NCBI RefSeq assembly: GCF_900476395.1
Contig: NZ_UIHB01000001.1
Span: forward strand, 192,217-256,216
Source: Xanthomonas euroxanthea
GTDB taxonomy: Bacteria > Pseudomonadota > Gammaproteobacteria > Xanthomonadales > Xanthomonadaceae
Length of the DNA: 64,000 bases
Reading direction: 5' to 3'
The notes beneath the pieces were generated by a model. That model ran no database searches. It saw only the letters and a program-made list of their open reading frames with translations, and was not told the DNA's origin. Positions 27,614 through 37,891 of this stretch are shown one piece after another (the stretch's first letter is position 1; the number at the start of each line of letters is the position of its first letter). The position numbers and the translations under genes are program-made.

Positions 27614-28624
27614 TCAGAACCGGTTGTCCCCATCCAGCAACCGGCCCAGTCCGCCCAGCACCGAGCCTTCGCCGCGTTGCTGGCCGCCGGCCTGCGGGGC
27701 GGCCTGCAGCATGCGCCCGGCCATGCGCGAGAACGGCAGCGATTGCAGCCAGACCTTGCCGGGGCCGGTGAGGGTGGCCAGGAACACGCCTTCGCCGCCG
27801 AAGAACATGCTCTTCAGGCCGGCGACGCGGCGCACGTCCATGTCCACGCCGGCGTGATAGGCGACCACGCAGCCGGTATCCACATCGATGCGTTCGCCCG
27901 GGCCGAGCTCGCGTTCGACCACGGTGCCGCCGGCATGCACGAAGACCCAGCCATCGCCTTCGAGCTTCTGCATGATGAAGCCCTCGCCGCCGAACAGGCC
28001 GGTGAGGATCTTGCGTTGAAACGCGATGCCCAGCGACACCCCGCGCGCACCGGCCAGGAAGCTGTCCTTCTGGCAGATCAGTTGCCCGCCATGCTCGGAC
28101 AGGCGCAGCGCCAGCACCGTGCCCGGATAGGGCGCGGCGAATGCGACCCTGGCCTTGCCGCTGCCGGCATGGGTGAACACCGTGGTGAACATGCTCTCGC
28201 CGGTGACCACGCGCTTGCCCGCCGACAGCAGCTTGCCCATCAGCCCGCCGCCGCCGCTCTGGCCGGCATGCGAGCCGTCGCCGAACACGGTGTCCATCTG
28301 CACTGCGGCGTCCTTGTACATCAGCGCGCCGGCCTCGGCGATGGCGCTTTCACCCGGGTCCAGCTCGACCTCGACGAACTGCATGTCGTTGCCGACGATG
28401 CGGTAGTCGATCTCGTCGGCACGCCCGGTCGCGCCGGTCAGCGGGGGCGGCAGGCTGCCGCTACCCTGCAGCTCGGCCAGCTGGCGGGCCGGCGTCCAGC
28501 CATCGAGTCCGTCGCGCCAGGCCAGCGCGTCGGGCTGGCGCTGGGCATACGCGCGGGCGCTGGCGTCGTCGAGTGGGCCGATGCGATCGGCCTGTCCGGG
28601 AACATGGAAATACCACTGGGCCAT
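27614..28624 (-). CDS. AIM24/TIGR00266-type protein with N-terminal GYF_2-like domain
   Basis: A 336-residue soluble protein. The first ~55 residues (WYFHVPGQADRIGPLDDASA, then WRDGLDGWTPARQLAEL) form a GYF_2-type domain. From about residue 70 comes the AIM24 beta-barrel: YRIVGNDMQFVEVELDPGES, AGALMYKD, GGEGFIMQKLEGDGWVF and MFFGGEGVFLATLTGPGKVW. Bacterial AIM24 proteins have no settled biochemical role. The C-terminus is Gly/Gln-rich and flexible. It is transcribed in the same direction as the downstream patatin gene but separated by repeats. Confidence 0.85.
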   Translation of the reverse strand: MAQWYFHVPGQADRIGPLDDASARAYAQRQPDALAWRDGLDGWTPARQLAELQGSGSLPPPLTGATGRADEIDYRIVGNDMQFVEVELDPGESAIAEAGALMYKDAAVQMDTVFGDGSHAGQSGGGGLMGKLLSAGKRVVTGESMFTTVFTHAGSGKARVAFAAPYPGTVLALRLSEHGGQLICQKDSFLAGARGVSLGIAFQRKILTGLFGGEGFIMQKLEGDGWVFVHAGGTVVERELGPGERIDVDTGCVVAYHAGVDMDVRRVAGLKSMFFGGEGVFLATLTGPGKVWLQSLPFSRMAGRMLQAAPQAGGQQRGEGSVLGGLGRLLDGDNRF

Positions 28625-28873
28625 CGGGACGACTCCTGATCTGTGCGTCCGCCGAGTCTAAGCGCAGCCGCCGCGGCCGCGTCCCGTGTCCAAGGTCATG
28701 CCGGGAGGGCGGTCAGGTGTGGTTGCCACCGGGCAGATATCCCACACGTGCCGCTCAGGCCTGCATGCCGCTAGGGCGGTCGCGAGCAGGCAATCGCGTT
28801 GACGTGGGCCGGAGCGTGGCTGGCGCCTGCCTCCGACAACGCCGTCACGCTGACCGCCGCATTGGCCTCGCGC

Positions 28874-29719
28874 TTATTCCCCCACCCTCGCCCAGTAGCG
28901 CTCGCCGTCGCGCTGCACCCGCACCGGGCCGGCGAACACATCCGACAGGCTGGCATCGGTGAGCAGCGCATCGCGCGGACCGTCGGCCACCACGGTGCCG
29001 GCCCGCAACAGGATCACCCGCGCGATCTCCGGCACGATCTCCTCGATGTGATGGGTCACCAGGATCAGCGTGATGCCTTGCCGGGCCAGGTGGCGCATGG
29101 TGTCGAGCAGGTGCTGGCGCGCCACCAGGTCCAGGCCGGTGGACGGCTCGTCCAGCAGCAGCGCCTGCGGGCGGTTGACCAATGCGCGCGCGATCAGCAC
29201 GCGGCGGGTTTCGCCGGCTGACAGTTCGGCAAACTGCCGGTCCAGCAACGGCAGGGCGCGCGCCAGGGCCAATGCCTCGCGTGCCCGCGCGCGCATGGCG
29301 TCGCTGATCTCGCGATGCGGCGGCACCAGATAGCTGGCGAAGAAACCGGACAGCACCGCGCTTTCCACGTCCAGCCCCGGCATGTCGGCCAGGTTGACGC
29401 TGAGATCGCCGGTGACGATGCCCAGCTGCGAGCGCAGGCGATCCACCTGCCAACGCGTCTGCCCAAGCACCTTCACCGCCGCCTGGCCATCGGCGCGCAC
29501 CAGCGGATACAGCTCGCGGGTGATCAGCTTGATGAAGGAGGATTTGCCGCAGCCATTGGGGCCGAGGATGGCGGTGTGCTGCCCCAGCGCGATGCGCAGA
29601 CTGAGCGCATGCAGCACACGCACCTGGCCGCGCATCACGCTGGCCTGGTCGAGCTCGATCAACGGGGTGGCGTTCGCAACAGCAGCAGGATCGGTGGACA
29701 TCTGGGCAGTAACCGTCAT
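28874..29719 (-). CDS. ABC transporter ATP-binding protein (stand-alone)
   Basis: A 281-residue ATPase. Walker A is GPNGCGKSS, the Q-loop region is LRSQLGIVTGD, the signature ELSAGE, Walker B ALLLDEPSTGLD, and the switch His is in VTHHIEEI. It resembles the YlmA/ModF-like single ATPases. No permease or binding protein adjoins it, so its partner must be encoded elsewhere or it works without one. The 249-base gap on its 3' side shows no gene. Confidence 0.9.
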   Translation of the reverse strand: MTVTAQMSTDPAAVANATPLIELDQASVMRGQVRVLHALSLRIALGQHTAILGPNGCGKSSFIKLITRELYPLVRADGQAAVKVLGQTRWQVDRLRSQLGIVTGDLSVNLADMPGLDVESAVLSGFFASYLVPPHREISDAMRARAREALALARALPLLDRQFAELSAGETRRVLIARALVNRPQALLLDEPSTGLDLVARQHLLDTMRHLARQGITLILVTHHIEEIVPEIARVILLRAGTVVADGPRDALLTDASLSDVFAGPVRVQRDGERYWARVGE

Positions 29720-29827
29720 ACGGGTGACATCAGGCGCAGTGGGGAAAGGAGGCGTGTGAACCGCTTTAGGAATGTAGGACGCACCCTACGCATCCGAAGG
29801 GTGAAGTTTGCCGCCATCGCCCCCATC

Positions 29828-31078
29828 ATGTCTGCATCGACCCAACCCGATGGCGCCGCTGTGGAGATGCCGATGTTGTCCGACCCGATCATCGACCTTC
29901 TGACCTCCGGCGTGGCCGGGCTGGGCGTGTGGGGCATGCTGGCGGTGCTGCTGGTGTTCACCCAGCTCACCATCTTCGCGGTGACCCTGTACCTGCATCG
30001 CAGCCAGGCCCATCGTGGTGTGGATTTCCATCCGGTGGTGGCGCACTTCTTCCGCTTCTGGACCTGGTTGACCACCTCGATGATCACCCGCGAATGGGTG
30101 GCGATCCATCGCAAGCATCACGCCAAGGTCGAGACCGAGGAAGACCCGCACAGCCCGCAGACCAAGGGCATCGGCCAGGTGTTCTGGCGTGGCGTGGAGC
30201 TGTACCGCGAAGCACGCGCGCAGCGTGCCGACATCGAGCAGTACGGCAAGGGCGCACCCACCGACTGGATCGAACGGCATCTGTACACCCCGCATGCCAA
30301 TGCCGGCCCGATCGCGCTGCTGGTGATCAACGCGGTCCTGTTCGGTTTGCCCGGCATCGCGCTATGGGCGATCCAGATGGCGTGGATTCCGTTCTGGGCC
30401 GCCGGCGTGGTCAACGGCCTGGGCCACTGGTGGGGCTATCGCAATTTCGAATCGGCCGACACCTCCACCAACCTCACGCCGTGGGCGCTGTGGATCGGTG
30501 GCGAAGAGCTGCACAACAACCATCATGCGTTCCCGAGTTCGGCGCGGTTCTCGATGCGGCGCTGGGAGCTGGATATCGGCTGGGTCGCCATTCGCGGGCT
30601 GCAGGCGATCGGCCTGGCCAAGGTGCTGCGCGTGGCGCCGTCGCTGGACATCCGCCCCAACATCGCCGTGCCCGATGCCGACACGCTCAAGGCCCTGCTC
30701 TCGCATCGCTTCCAGGCCATGACCGACTACCAGCGCAATGTGTTCACCCCGGCGCTGCGCGAAGAGGCCGCGGCCACCGGCGCCAAGCTGCGGCAGTTGC
30801 TGCCGCGGCGCCTGCGCAAGGGCCTGGTCGATGACGGGCGTTGGCTCAAGCCCGATGCGCGTGCGCAATTGCAGCACTGGGTGGCCGAGCGCCCGCGCAT
30901 GCGCACGCTGGTGGAGTACCGCGCGCGCCTGACCGCCGTGCTGGAGGCGCGCAGCCACGATGCGTCCGAACGGCTCAAGCATCTGCAGCAGTGGTGCCAC
31001 GAGGCCGAAGCCAGCGGCAATGCCGCCTTGCAGGCCTATGCGGCGCGTCTGAAGGGTTATGCGCTGAGTGGGTCGTGA
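29828..31078 (+). CDS. Acyl-lipid/acyl-CoA fatty acid desaturase
   Basis: A 416-residue membrane di-iron desaturase. The three histidine boxes are complete: HRSQAHRG (HX4H), HRKHH and HNNHH, with GHWWGYRNFE before the last. Predicted membrane segments flank them (about residues 27-58 and 155-205). It has a long hydrophilic C-terminal extension of roughly 150 residues rich in Arg/Leu helices. It would insert a double bond in membrane fatty acids, probably at delta-9, using a separate electron donor not encoded nearby. The ATG at 29828 diverges from the ABC gene. Confidence 0.92.
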   Translation: MSASTQPDGAAVEMPMLSDPIIDLLTSGVAGLGVWGMLAVLLVFTQLTIFAVTLYLHRSQAHRGVDFHPVVAHFFRFWTWLTTSMITREWVAIHRKHHAKVETEEDPHSPQTKGIGQVFWRGVELYREARAQRADIEQYGKGAPTDWIERHLYTPHANAGPIALLVINAVLFGLPGIALWAIQMAWIPFWAAGVVNGLGHWWGYRNFESADTSTNLTPWALWIGGEELHNNHHAFPSSARFSMRRWELDIGWVAIRGLQAIGLAKVLRVAPSLDIRPNIAVPDADTLKALLSHRFQAMTDYQRNVFTPALREEAAATGAKLRQLLPRRLRKGLVDDGRWLKPDARAQLQHWVAERPRMRTLVEYRARLTAVLEARSHDASERLKHLQQWCHEAEASGNAALQAYAARLKGYALSGS

Positions 31079-31130
31079 GCATGGCGACACGCGGGCTGAT
31101 GTGCGTGCGCGCGGAGCGCGTGGTCCGGTC

Positions 31131-31463
31131 ATGCGTAGCCTGCTGATGGCCTGTGGTGTGTGCGGGCCGGCCGTGTTCGCGCAGGCCCAGGTGCAGGACA
31201 GCCAGCAGTATCTGCAGCGCATGGATACCGATGGCGATGGCCGCGTCGGCCGCGATGAATACCTGGTGTGGATGAGCTACGCCTTCGATCAGCGCGACCT
31301 GGACCACGACGGCGTGTTGCAGGGCGATGAACTGCCTGGCCGACGCGGCAAGCCGATCACCCGCGCCGCGCATCGCAACACGCTGATCGAGCGTTTTGCG
31401 CGGCAGGACGCCAACGGCGACGGCTACCTGAGCGCACGCGAATTGCTGGCGCCGCCGCGCTGA
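31131..31463 (+). CDS. Small exported EF-hand protein
   Basis: A 110-residue protein with a signal peptide (MRSLLMACGVCGPAVFAQAQ). Three EF-hand-like loops are visible: DTDGDGRVGRDE, DLDHDGVLQGDE and DANGDGYLSARE, each with the DxDxDG calcium pattern. It probably binds Ca2+ in the periplasm; the role is unknown. The ATG at 31131 is the only start giving a signal peptide. It sits between the desaturase and the osmoprotectant importer without clear operon linkage. Confidence 0.85.
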   Translation: MRSLLMACGVCGPAVFAQAQVQDSQQYLQRMDTDGDGRVGRDEYLVWMSYAFDQRDLDHDGVLQGDELPGRRGKPITRAAHRNTLIERFARQDANGDGYLSARELLAPPR

Positions 31464-31511
31464 TGCGCACCTTCGCGCGCGTCTGACGCTGCGTTCGGCA
31501 AGCTCGAGCGC

Positions 31512-32249
31512 ATGTTCACTCTCGACCAGGTCAGCCGTCGCTACGGCCAGGCCGTTGCCCTCGACACCGTCTCCCTGCAGTTCGCCAGCGGCATCACCAC
31601 CGCCTTGATCGGCCCCAGCGGCGCCGGCAAGTCCACCGTGCTGCGGATGCTGGTGGGGCTGGAATGGCCGGACAGCGGCACGGTCGCCTTCGATGGTGCG
31701 CCGCTGCAACGCGCCAGCCTGCAGGCGCAGCGCCAGCGCATCGGTTATGTAATCCAGGAAGGCGGGCTGTTTCCGCATCTGGATGCACGCAGCAATGTGG
31801 TGTTGCTGGCGCAGACGCTGGGCTGGACGCGGCAACGCATCGATCAACGCCTGCACACCTTGTGCGCGCTGTGCCAGTTGCCGCCGGAGCTGCTGGCGCG
31901 TTATCCGGCCGAGCTCTCCGGTGGTCAACGCCAGCGCGTGGGCTTGATCCGTGCGCTGATGCTGGACCCACCGGCCTTGCTGTTGGACGAGCCGCTGGGC
32001 GCGCTCGACCCGATCGTGCGTTACGACCTGCAGGCGCAGATGCGTGCGCTGTTCGCCCAGCTCGGCAAGACCGTGGTGCTGGTGACGCACGATGTTGCCG
32101 AAGCGGCCTACCTGGCCGACACCCTGGTACTGATGCGGGCCGGCCAGGTGGTGCAGCAGGGCAGTGCGCGCAGCCTGCTGGAACAGCCGGCCGATCCGTT
32201 CGTGCAGCGCTTTCTCACTGCGCAGCGCAGCATCGGCGACGCCGCATGA
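31512..32249 (+). CDS. Osmoprotectant (glycine betaine/choline) ABC importer, ATPase
   Basis: A 245-residue ATPase. Walker A GPSGAGKST, Q-loop YVIQEGGLFPH, signature LSGGQRQRVG, Walker B ALLLDEPLGALDPIV, and the switch His in LVTHDVAEA. It follows the OpuCA/OsmV type but lacks the C-terminal CBS domains of the longer OpuCA proteins. It overlaps the next gene by ATGA, confirming that the partner is the fused permease-binding protein downstream. Confidence 0.9.
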   Translation: MFTLDQVSRRYGQAVALDTVSLQFASGITTALIGPSGAGKSTVLRMLVGLEWPDSGTVAFDGAPLQRASLQAQRQRIGYVIQEGGLFPHLDARSNVVLLAQTLGWTRQRIDQRLHTLCALCQLPPELLARYPAELSGGQRQRVGLIRALMLDPPALLLDEPLGALDPIVRYDLQAQMRALFAQLGKTVVLVTHDVAEAAYLADTLVLMRAGQVVQQGSARSLLEQPADPFVQRFLTAQRSIGDAA

Positions 32250-33718
32250 GCGCGCGCGTGCTGCTCGCCATTGCATTGCTGGTCGGAAGCGTCGGTGCGC
32301 AGGCCGCGCAGGTGACAATCGGCTCGAAGAACTTCACCGAGGCCGTGCTGCTGGGCGAGATCGCCACCGCCGCCGGGCAGCGCGATGGGGTGGACGTGCA
32401 ACACCGCGCCCAGCTCGGTGGCACGCGCATCCTGTGGCGTGCGCTGGAGACCGGGCAGATCGACGCCTACGCCGAATACACCGGCACGCTGGCGCAGGAA
32501 CTGCTGCAGCTGCCCAAGGCCAGCCAGGCCGAACTGCGCGCCGCACTGGACGCGCGCGGGCTGGCGATGACCGATTCGCTCGGCTTCCAGAACACCTATG
32601 CCTTCGGCATGCGCGTCGAACGTGCGCAGGCGCTCGGCATCGCCTCGATGTCGGATCTGGCGCGGCATCCATCGCTCACGATCGGCCTGAGCAACGAATT
32701 CATGCAGCGCGCCGACGGCTGGCCGGGCGTACGCGCCGCCTATGCACTGCCGCAGACGGCGACCGGGCTGGATCACGATCTGGCCTATCGCGCGCTGCAG
32801 AGCGGGGCGATCGAGGTCACCGATCTGTACAGCACCGATGCGGAAATTCCGTATTACCGGTTGCAGGTGCTGCGCGACGACCGCCATTACTTTCCCGATT
32901 ACCAGGCGGTGTTCCTGTATCGCAAGGACCTGGCGCAGCGCTCACCGGCGATGCTCAACGCATTGCAGGGGCTGCAGGGGCGCATCGACGAGGCGACCAT
33001 GCAGCGGCTCAACGCACAGGTAAAGCTGGAGCGTCAGTCCGAGGCGGCCGTAGCGGCGCAGTGGCTGGGCGTGGCGCCCGCATCCGCAGCCGACTCGCGC
33101 ATCAGCCGCCTGCTGCGGCATACGCGCGAGCATCTGGCCCTGGTCGGCATCTCGTTGGGGTTTGCCTTGCTGATCGCGTTGCCGCTGGGCGTGCTGGCGG
33201 CGCGGCGGCCACGGCTCGGGCAGGTGGTGCTCTCCCTGACTGGCGTGCTGCAGACGCTGCCGTCGCTGGCGGTGTTCGTGTTCATGATTCCGCTGTTCGG
33301 CATCGGCGCCAAACCTGCGATTGCCGCGTTGTTTCTCTACAGCCTGCTGCCGATCGTGCGCAACACGCATGCCGGGCTGACCGCGATCCCGCGCGAGTTG
33401 CGCCAGACCGCCCAGGCGATCGGGCTGCCGGCGTGGACGCGCCTGTGGCGGGTGGAGCTGCCGCTGGCGCGTCGCACCATCGTGGCCGGCATCCAGACCG
33501 CGGCGGTGATCAACGTGGGCACCGCCACGCTGGGCGCCTTGATCGGTGCAGGCGGCTACGGCCAACCGATCCTCACCGGCATCCGCCTGGACGACATCGG
33601 CCTGATCCTGGAAGGCGCGATTCCCGCAGCGGTACTCGCGCTGGTCGTGCAGGCAGTGTTCGAAGGCCTGGAGCGCTGGGTCACGCCGCGTGGCTTGCGC
33701 CTCAGCCAACGCGCCTAA
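32246..33718 (+). CDS. Osmoprotectant ABC importer, fused binding protein and permease
   Basis: A 490-residue fusion. After a signal (residues 1-20) comes an OpuCC/ProX-type binding domain (about 22-280): VTIGSKNFTEAVLLGE, YTGTLAQELLQ and DLYSTDAEIPYY are diagnostic. The C-terminal half (about 290-490) is an OpuCB-type permease with helices including LALVGISLGFALLIALPLG and the EAA-like loop IPRELRQTAQAIGLPAWTRL. Fusions of this kind are known for quaternary-amine importers, though binding-domain-first is the less familiar order. Likely substrates are betaine, choline or carnitine. Confidence 0.9.
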   Translation: MSARVLLAIALLVGSVGAQAAQVTIGSKNFTEAVLLGEIATAAGQRDGVDVQHRAQLGGTRILWRALETGQIDAYAEYTGTLAQELLQLPKASQAELRAALDARGLAMTDSLGFQNTYAFGMRVERAQALGIASMSDLARHPSLTIGLSNEFMQRADGWPGVRAAYALPQTATGLDHDLAYRALQSGAIEVTDLYSTDAEIPYYRLQVLRDDRHYFPDYQAVFLYRKDLAQRSPAMLNALQGLQGRIDEATMQRLNAQVKLERQSEAAVAAQWLGVAPASAADSRISRLLRHTREHLALVGISLGFALLIALPLGVLAARRPRLGQVVLSLTGVLQTLPSLAVFVFMIPLFGIGAKPAIAALFLYSLLPIVRNTHAGLTAIPRELRQTAQAIGLPAWTRLWRVELPLARRTIVAGIQTAAVINVGTATLGALIGAGGYGQPILTGIRLDDIGLILEGAIPAAVLALVVQAVFEGLERWVTPRGLRLSQRA

Positions 33719-33720
33719 CC

Positions 33721-33830
33721 ACGTAGGAGCGGACCCGGCCGCGACGGGGCCTTATCGAGCGTTGTCAGGCGTTACCGGGATGATGCCATCTTTCGGTAAC
33801 GCCCCGTCGCGGCCGGGTCCGCTCCTACGT
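33721..33830. repeat. GTAG REPIN hairpin (110 bp, perfect 30-bp arms)
   Basis: The arms at 33721-33750 and 33801-33830 are perfect 30-bp inverted repeats beginning ACGTAGGAGCGGACCCGGCC. An inner CGTTACCG/CGGTAACG pair extends the fold. This is two REPs facing each other between convergent genes, where it could also terminate transcription from both sides. Confidence 0.92.
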
Positions 33831-33838
33831 GTGCTGCG

Positions 33839-35020
33839 TCATGGCTCTGGCAGCGCTGCGATCAGGGCTGAGAGCGCATCACCGGTGACACTCAGGTGCG
33901 GTGCGATACGTAGGCGTCCGTGCCGCCGCGTGCAGATCGCCCCGCGTTCGCCGAATGCCGTTGCCACGGCCTCCAGCCGGTGTGCCGGCGGCTGCAGGGC
34001 GGTCAGATGCGGCGCGTGCGCGGGTGTGCACCAGCTGCCCAGACCGCGTGCCTGCAGCGCCGCATCCCAGCGCGCGGTGAGCGCGCCCAGCGCCTGCGCG
34101 ATGCGCGCCGGTTGCCAGGCAGCGACCTGCTGCAAGGCCACCGTCGCCATCGCGATCCTCATTGGATCGGCAACGCCGCCGGCATCGAACCGGCGCGCAC
34201 CGCTGCGATAGGACGGCGCCTGGGCCACCGGAAATTCCCAGCTGCTGCCGGCATCGCGGCCGATCCAGTGTTCTTCGATCGGCACGCCGTGCGCCCGCCA
34301 TTGCGGGGCCACCCACAGCCAGGCCAGCCCCATCGGCCCCAGCAGCCATTTGTGGCCGACGCTGACCACGAAATCCGGCCGCCAGCACGGCAGGTCGGTC
34401 GGCAGCACGCCCAGGCTCTGGCTCAGATCCAGCACCAGCGCCGCACCGCGTGCGTGCACCGCGGCGCTGATGCGGTCCAGATCGAGCTGTCGTCCATCCA
34501 GCCAGTACGCATGCGGCAAGGTGACGATGCGCAAGGCCGGTGTCTGGGCGATGGCCTGCAGCACCGCCGCGGTCAAGGCATCGCCACCGGCCGTGGACAC
34601 CGCCACGATGTGCGCGCCCACCTCGGCACAGCAGCGTTGCCAGATCAGCAGGTTCGAGGGGAACTGGCCTTCCAGCAGCAGCACCGCCTCGCCGCGTTGC
34701 AGCGGCAGGTTGCGTGCGGCGGTCGCCAGGCCGTGCGCGGCCGAGGGCAGCATTGCCACGCCGTCGGCATCGTCGTCGAACAGGCCTGCAGCGAGCGTGC
34801 GCAAACGCTCGATGTCCTGCAGCCAGGCATCGAACGGCAGCTGCCACGGGGTGGCCAGCGCATCCACCGCCTGATGCGCGACCGCTTGCACCGCGCGCAG
34901 CAGCGGGCCGCGCGAGGCGGCATCCAGATAGGTGATGTCGGCAGGTAACGCAAATGCCTGCTGGCGGCGTTCCCATTCGACGGGCGCGGGGAGCAGGCTG
35001 GACAGAGAAAAAGAAGACAT
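33839..35020 (-). CDS. PLP-dependent class-V aminotransferase-like protein, candidate ergothioneine C-S lyase (EgtE)
   Basis: A 393-residue PLP enzyme of the aminotransferase class-V / isopenicillin-N-epimerase-like group. The Schiff-base lysine is in VVSVGHKWLLGPMG, and the cofactor-binding Asp lies in ALVLDLSQSLG. It diverges from egtB with only 65 bases between the starts. EgtE, which cleaves the hercynylcysteine sulfoxide made by EgtB, belongs to this same superfamily, so the position makes it a strong candidate. The catalytic specificity cannot be proven from motifs; a cysteine desulfurase-like role is the alternative. Confidence 0.7.
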   Translation of the reverse strand: MSSFSLSSLLPAPVEWERRQQAFALPADITYLDAASRGPLLRAVQAVAHQAVDALATPWQLPFDAWLQDIERLRTLAAGLFDDDADGVAMLPSAAHGLATAARNLPLQRGEAVLLLEGQFPSNLLIWQRCCAEVGAHIVAVSTAGGDALTAAVLQAIAQTPALRIVTLPHAYWLDGRQLDLDRISAAVHARGAALVLDLSQSLGVLPTDLPCWRPDFVVSVGHKWLLGPMGLAWLWVAPQWRAHGVPIEEHWIGRDAGSSWEFPVAQAPSYRSGARRFDAGGVADPMRIAMATVALQQVAAWQPARIAQALGALTARWDAALQARGLGSWCTPAHAPHLTALQPPAHRLEAVATAFGERGAICTRRHGRLRIAPHLSVTGDALSALIAALPEP

Positions 35021-35085
35021 GGCGACAGCTTACCGCTGGCTGCCACGCTGCCGACACGGCGCGTTCACAGGCGCTCCTCAAGCAT

Positions 35086-36371
<1,286 letters not shown>

Positions 36372-36375
<4 letters not shown>

Positions 36376-37358
36376 ACGCCGCCGCCCACGCCATGCAACG
36401 CGCGCACGCCGCGCTGACCGACCTGCGCCCGCAACCGGACGACATCACTGCCGACGCGCTGGCCGGCCTGTCGCAAACGCCCAAGACGCTGCCGTCGAAG
36501 TATTTCTACGATGCACGCGGCTCGCAGTTGTTCGAGGCGATCACCCGGCAGCCGGAGTACTACCTCACCGGCACCGAACTGGCGTTGCTGGAGGCCAGCA
36601 TGGCCTCGATTGCCCAGGCCATCGGCGCCGGCGTGCACGTGGTCGAATACGGCAGCGGCAGCGGTCGCAAGACCGAGTTGCTGCTGCAGGGGCTGCGCGA
36701 TGTAGTGGCCTACACGCCGCTGGAAATCTCGCGCACCGCCTTGCTCGATAGCACTGCGCGGCTGGCGCAGCAGTTTCCGCAGATCCAGATGCTGCCGGTG
36801 TGCACCGACTTCACCAAGCCGCTGCAGCTGCCGCAGGCGCAGCGCCCGGCGCGCCGGCATCTGGTGTTCTTCCCCGGCTCCACGCTGGGCAATTTCACCG
36901 ACGCTGCCGCCATCGAGTTGCTGGATGCGATGCGCCAGACCATGGGCAGCGACGGCTGCGCGCTGATCGGCATCGACCTGGACAAGGATGCCGGCCTGAT
37001 CGAGGCCGCCTACAACGATGCGGCCGGGGTCACGGCCGAGTTCACCTTGAACCTGCTGGCGCGGCTCAACCGCGAGATCGGCAGCGACTTCGATCTGGAC
37101 GGCTTCCGCCACCATGCGGTGTACGCGCGCGAACGTGGCCGTATCGAAACCTTCCTGATCAGCCAGCGCGCACAGCGCGTGCAGGTGGGCGGCAAGGAAT
37201 TCGAATTTGCCGACGGAGAAGCGATGCAGGTCGAATACAGCTACAAGTACACCGACGCACGCTTTGCCGAACTCGCCGCTGCCGCGGGGTTGAAGGTCAC
37301 CCACGGCTGGAACGATGCCAAGGACTGGTTCGGCCTGCGCGTGTTGCGTCCGCTCTGA
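36372..37358 (+). CDS. egtD: L-histidine N-alpha-methyltransferase EgtD
   Basis: A 328-residue SAM-dependent methyltransferase that trimethylates histidine to hercynine, the first step to ergothioneine. Family blocks: KTLPSKYFYDARGSQLFE, ITRQPEYYLTGTE, the SAM site VEYGSGSGRKTELLL, and VFFPGSTLGNFT. The most upstream start is the TTG at 36372, which overlaps the egtB stop as TTGA; an ATG at 36393 gives 321 residues, nearer the usual length. Tight coupling to egtB shows a shared pathway. Confidence 0.95.
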
Positions 37359-37373
37359 TCTCGCGCGCCTGGC

Positions 37374-37643
37374 GTGCAAGGAATCGATGACGGGCAGATC
37401 GCCGCGACCATGCGTGCGCTGCTGGCGCGCCGGCTGCCGCAGCAGTCGATCTGCCCGTCCGAAGTCGCCCGCGCGCTCAGCGAGGACGAGAACCGCTGGC
37501 GTGCGCTGATGCCGCAGGTACGCGCCGTTGCTGCCGATCTAGCCCGCAAGGACGTGGTACGGGTCACCCAGCGCGGCGACGTGGTCGATCTGGGCACGGT
37601 GCGTGGCCCGGTCCGTCTGATACGTGGTCGGCATTTCGAATGA
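37374..37643 (+). CDS. DUF3253 family protein
   Basis: An 89-residue protein with the DUF3253 pattern: SICPSEVARALSEDENRWRA, then LMPQVRAVAADLARKD, VTQRGDVVDL and GPVRLIRG. The fold is probably a small winged helix. The GTG at 37374 begins 16 bases after egtD and was chosen because no ATG gives the full family length. It may be cotranscribed with egtBD; its role is unknown. Confidence 0.8.
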   Translation: MQGIDDGQIAATMRALLARRLPQQSICPSEVARALSEDENRWRALMPQVRAVAADLARKDVVRVTQRGDVVDLGTVRGPVRLIRGRHFE

Positions 37644-37891
37644 CGCGCGCTGCCCTGCGTGTGCATGACTGCTGGCGCTCGGCAGACGATGATGCCGAGC
37701 GATGCACCGACAGCGCATCGACCCGGTAGGTGCTGACCGCTGCCGTGCATAAACGCGATGCTGTGCCGCAGCGGCGCCGGCGCGATCTCCCAGCCCCACC
37801 ACAGGAGCCTGTCGCTACTGCACTGCCGGCAAGCGTCAGCCGATCCGCGCGCAAGGTTCCAGCGCTGCAACGGACCTGGCCGCCCTGTCGT

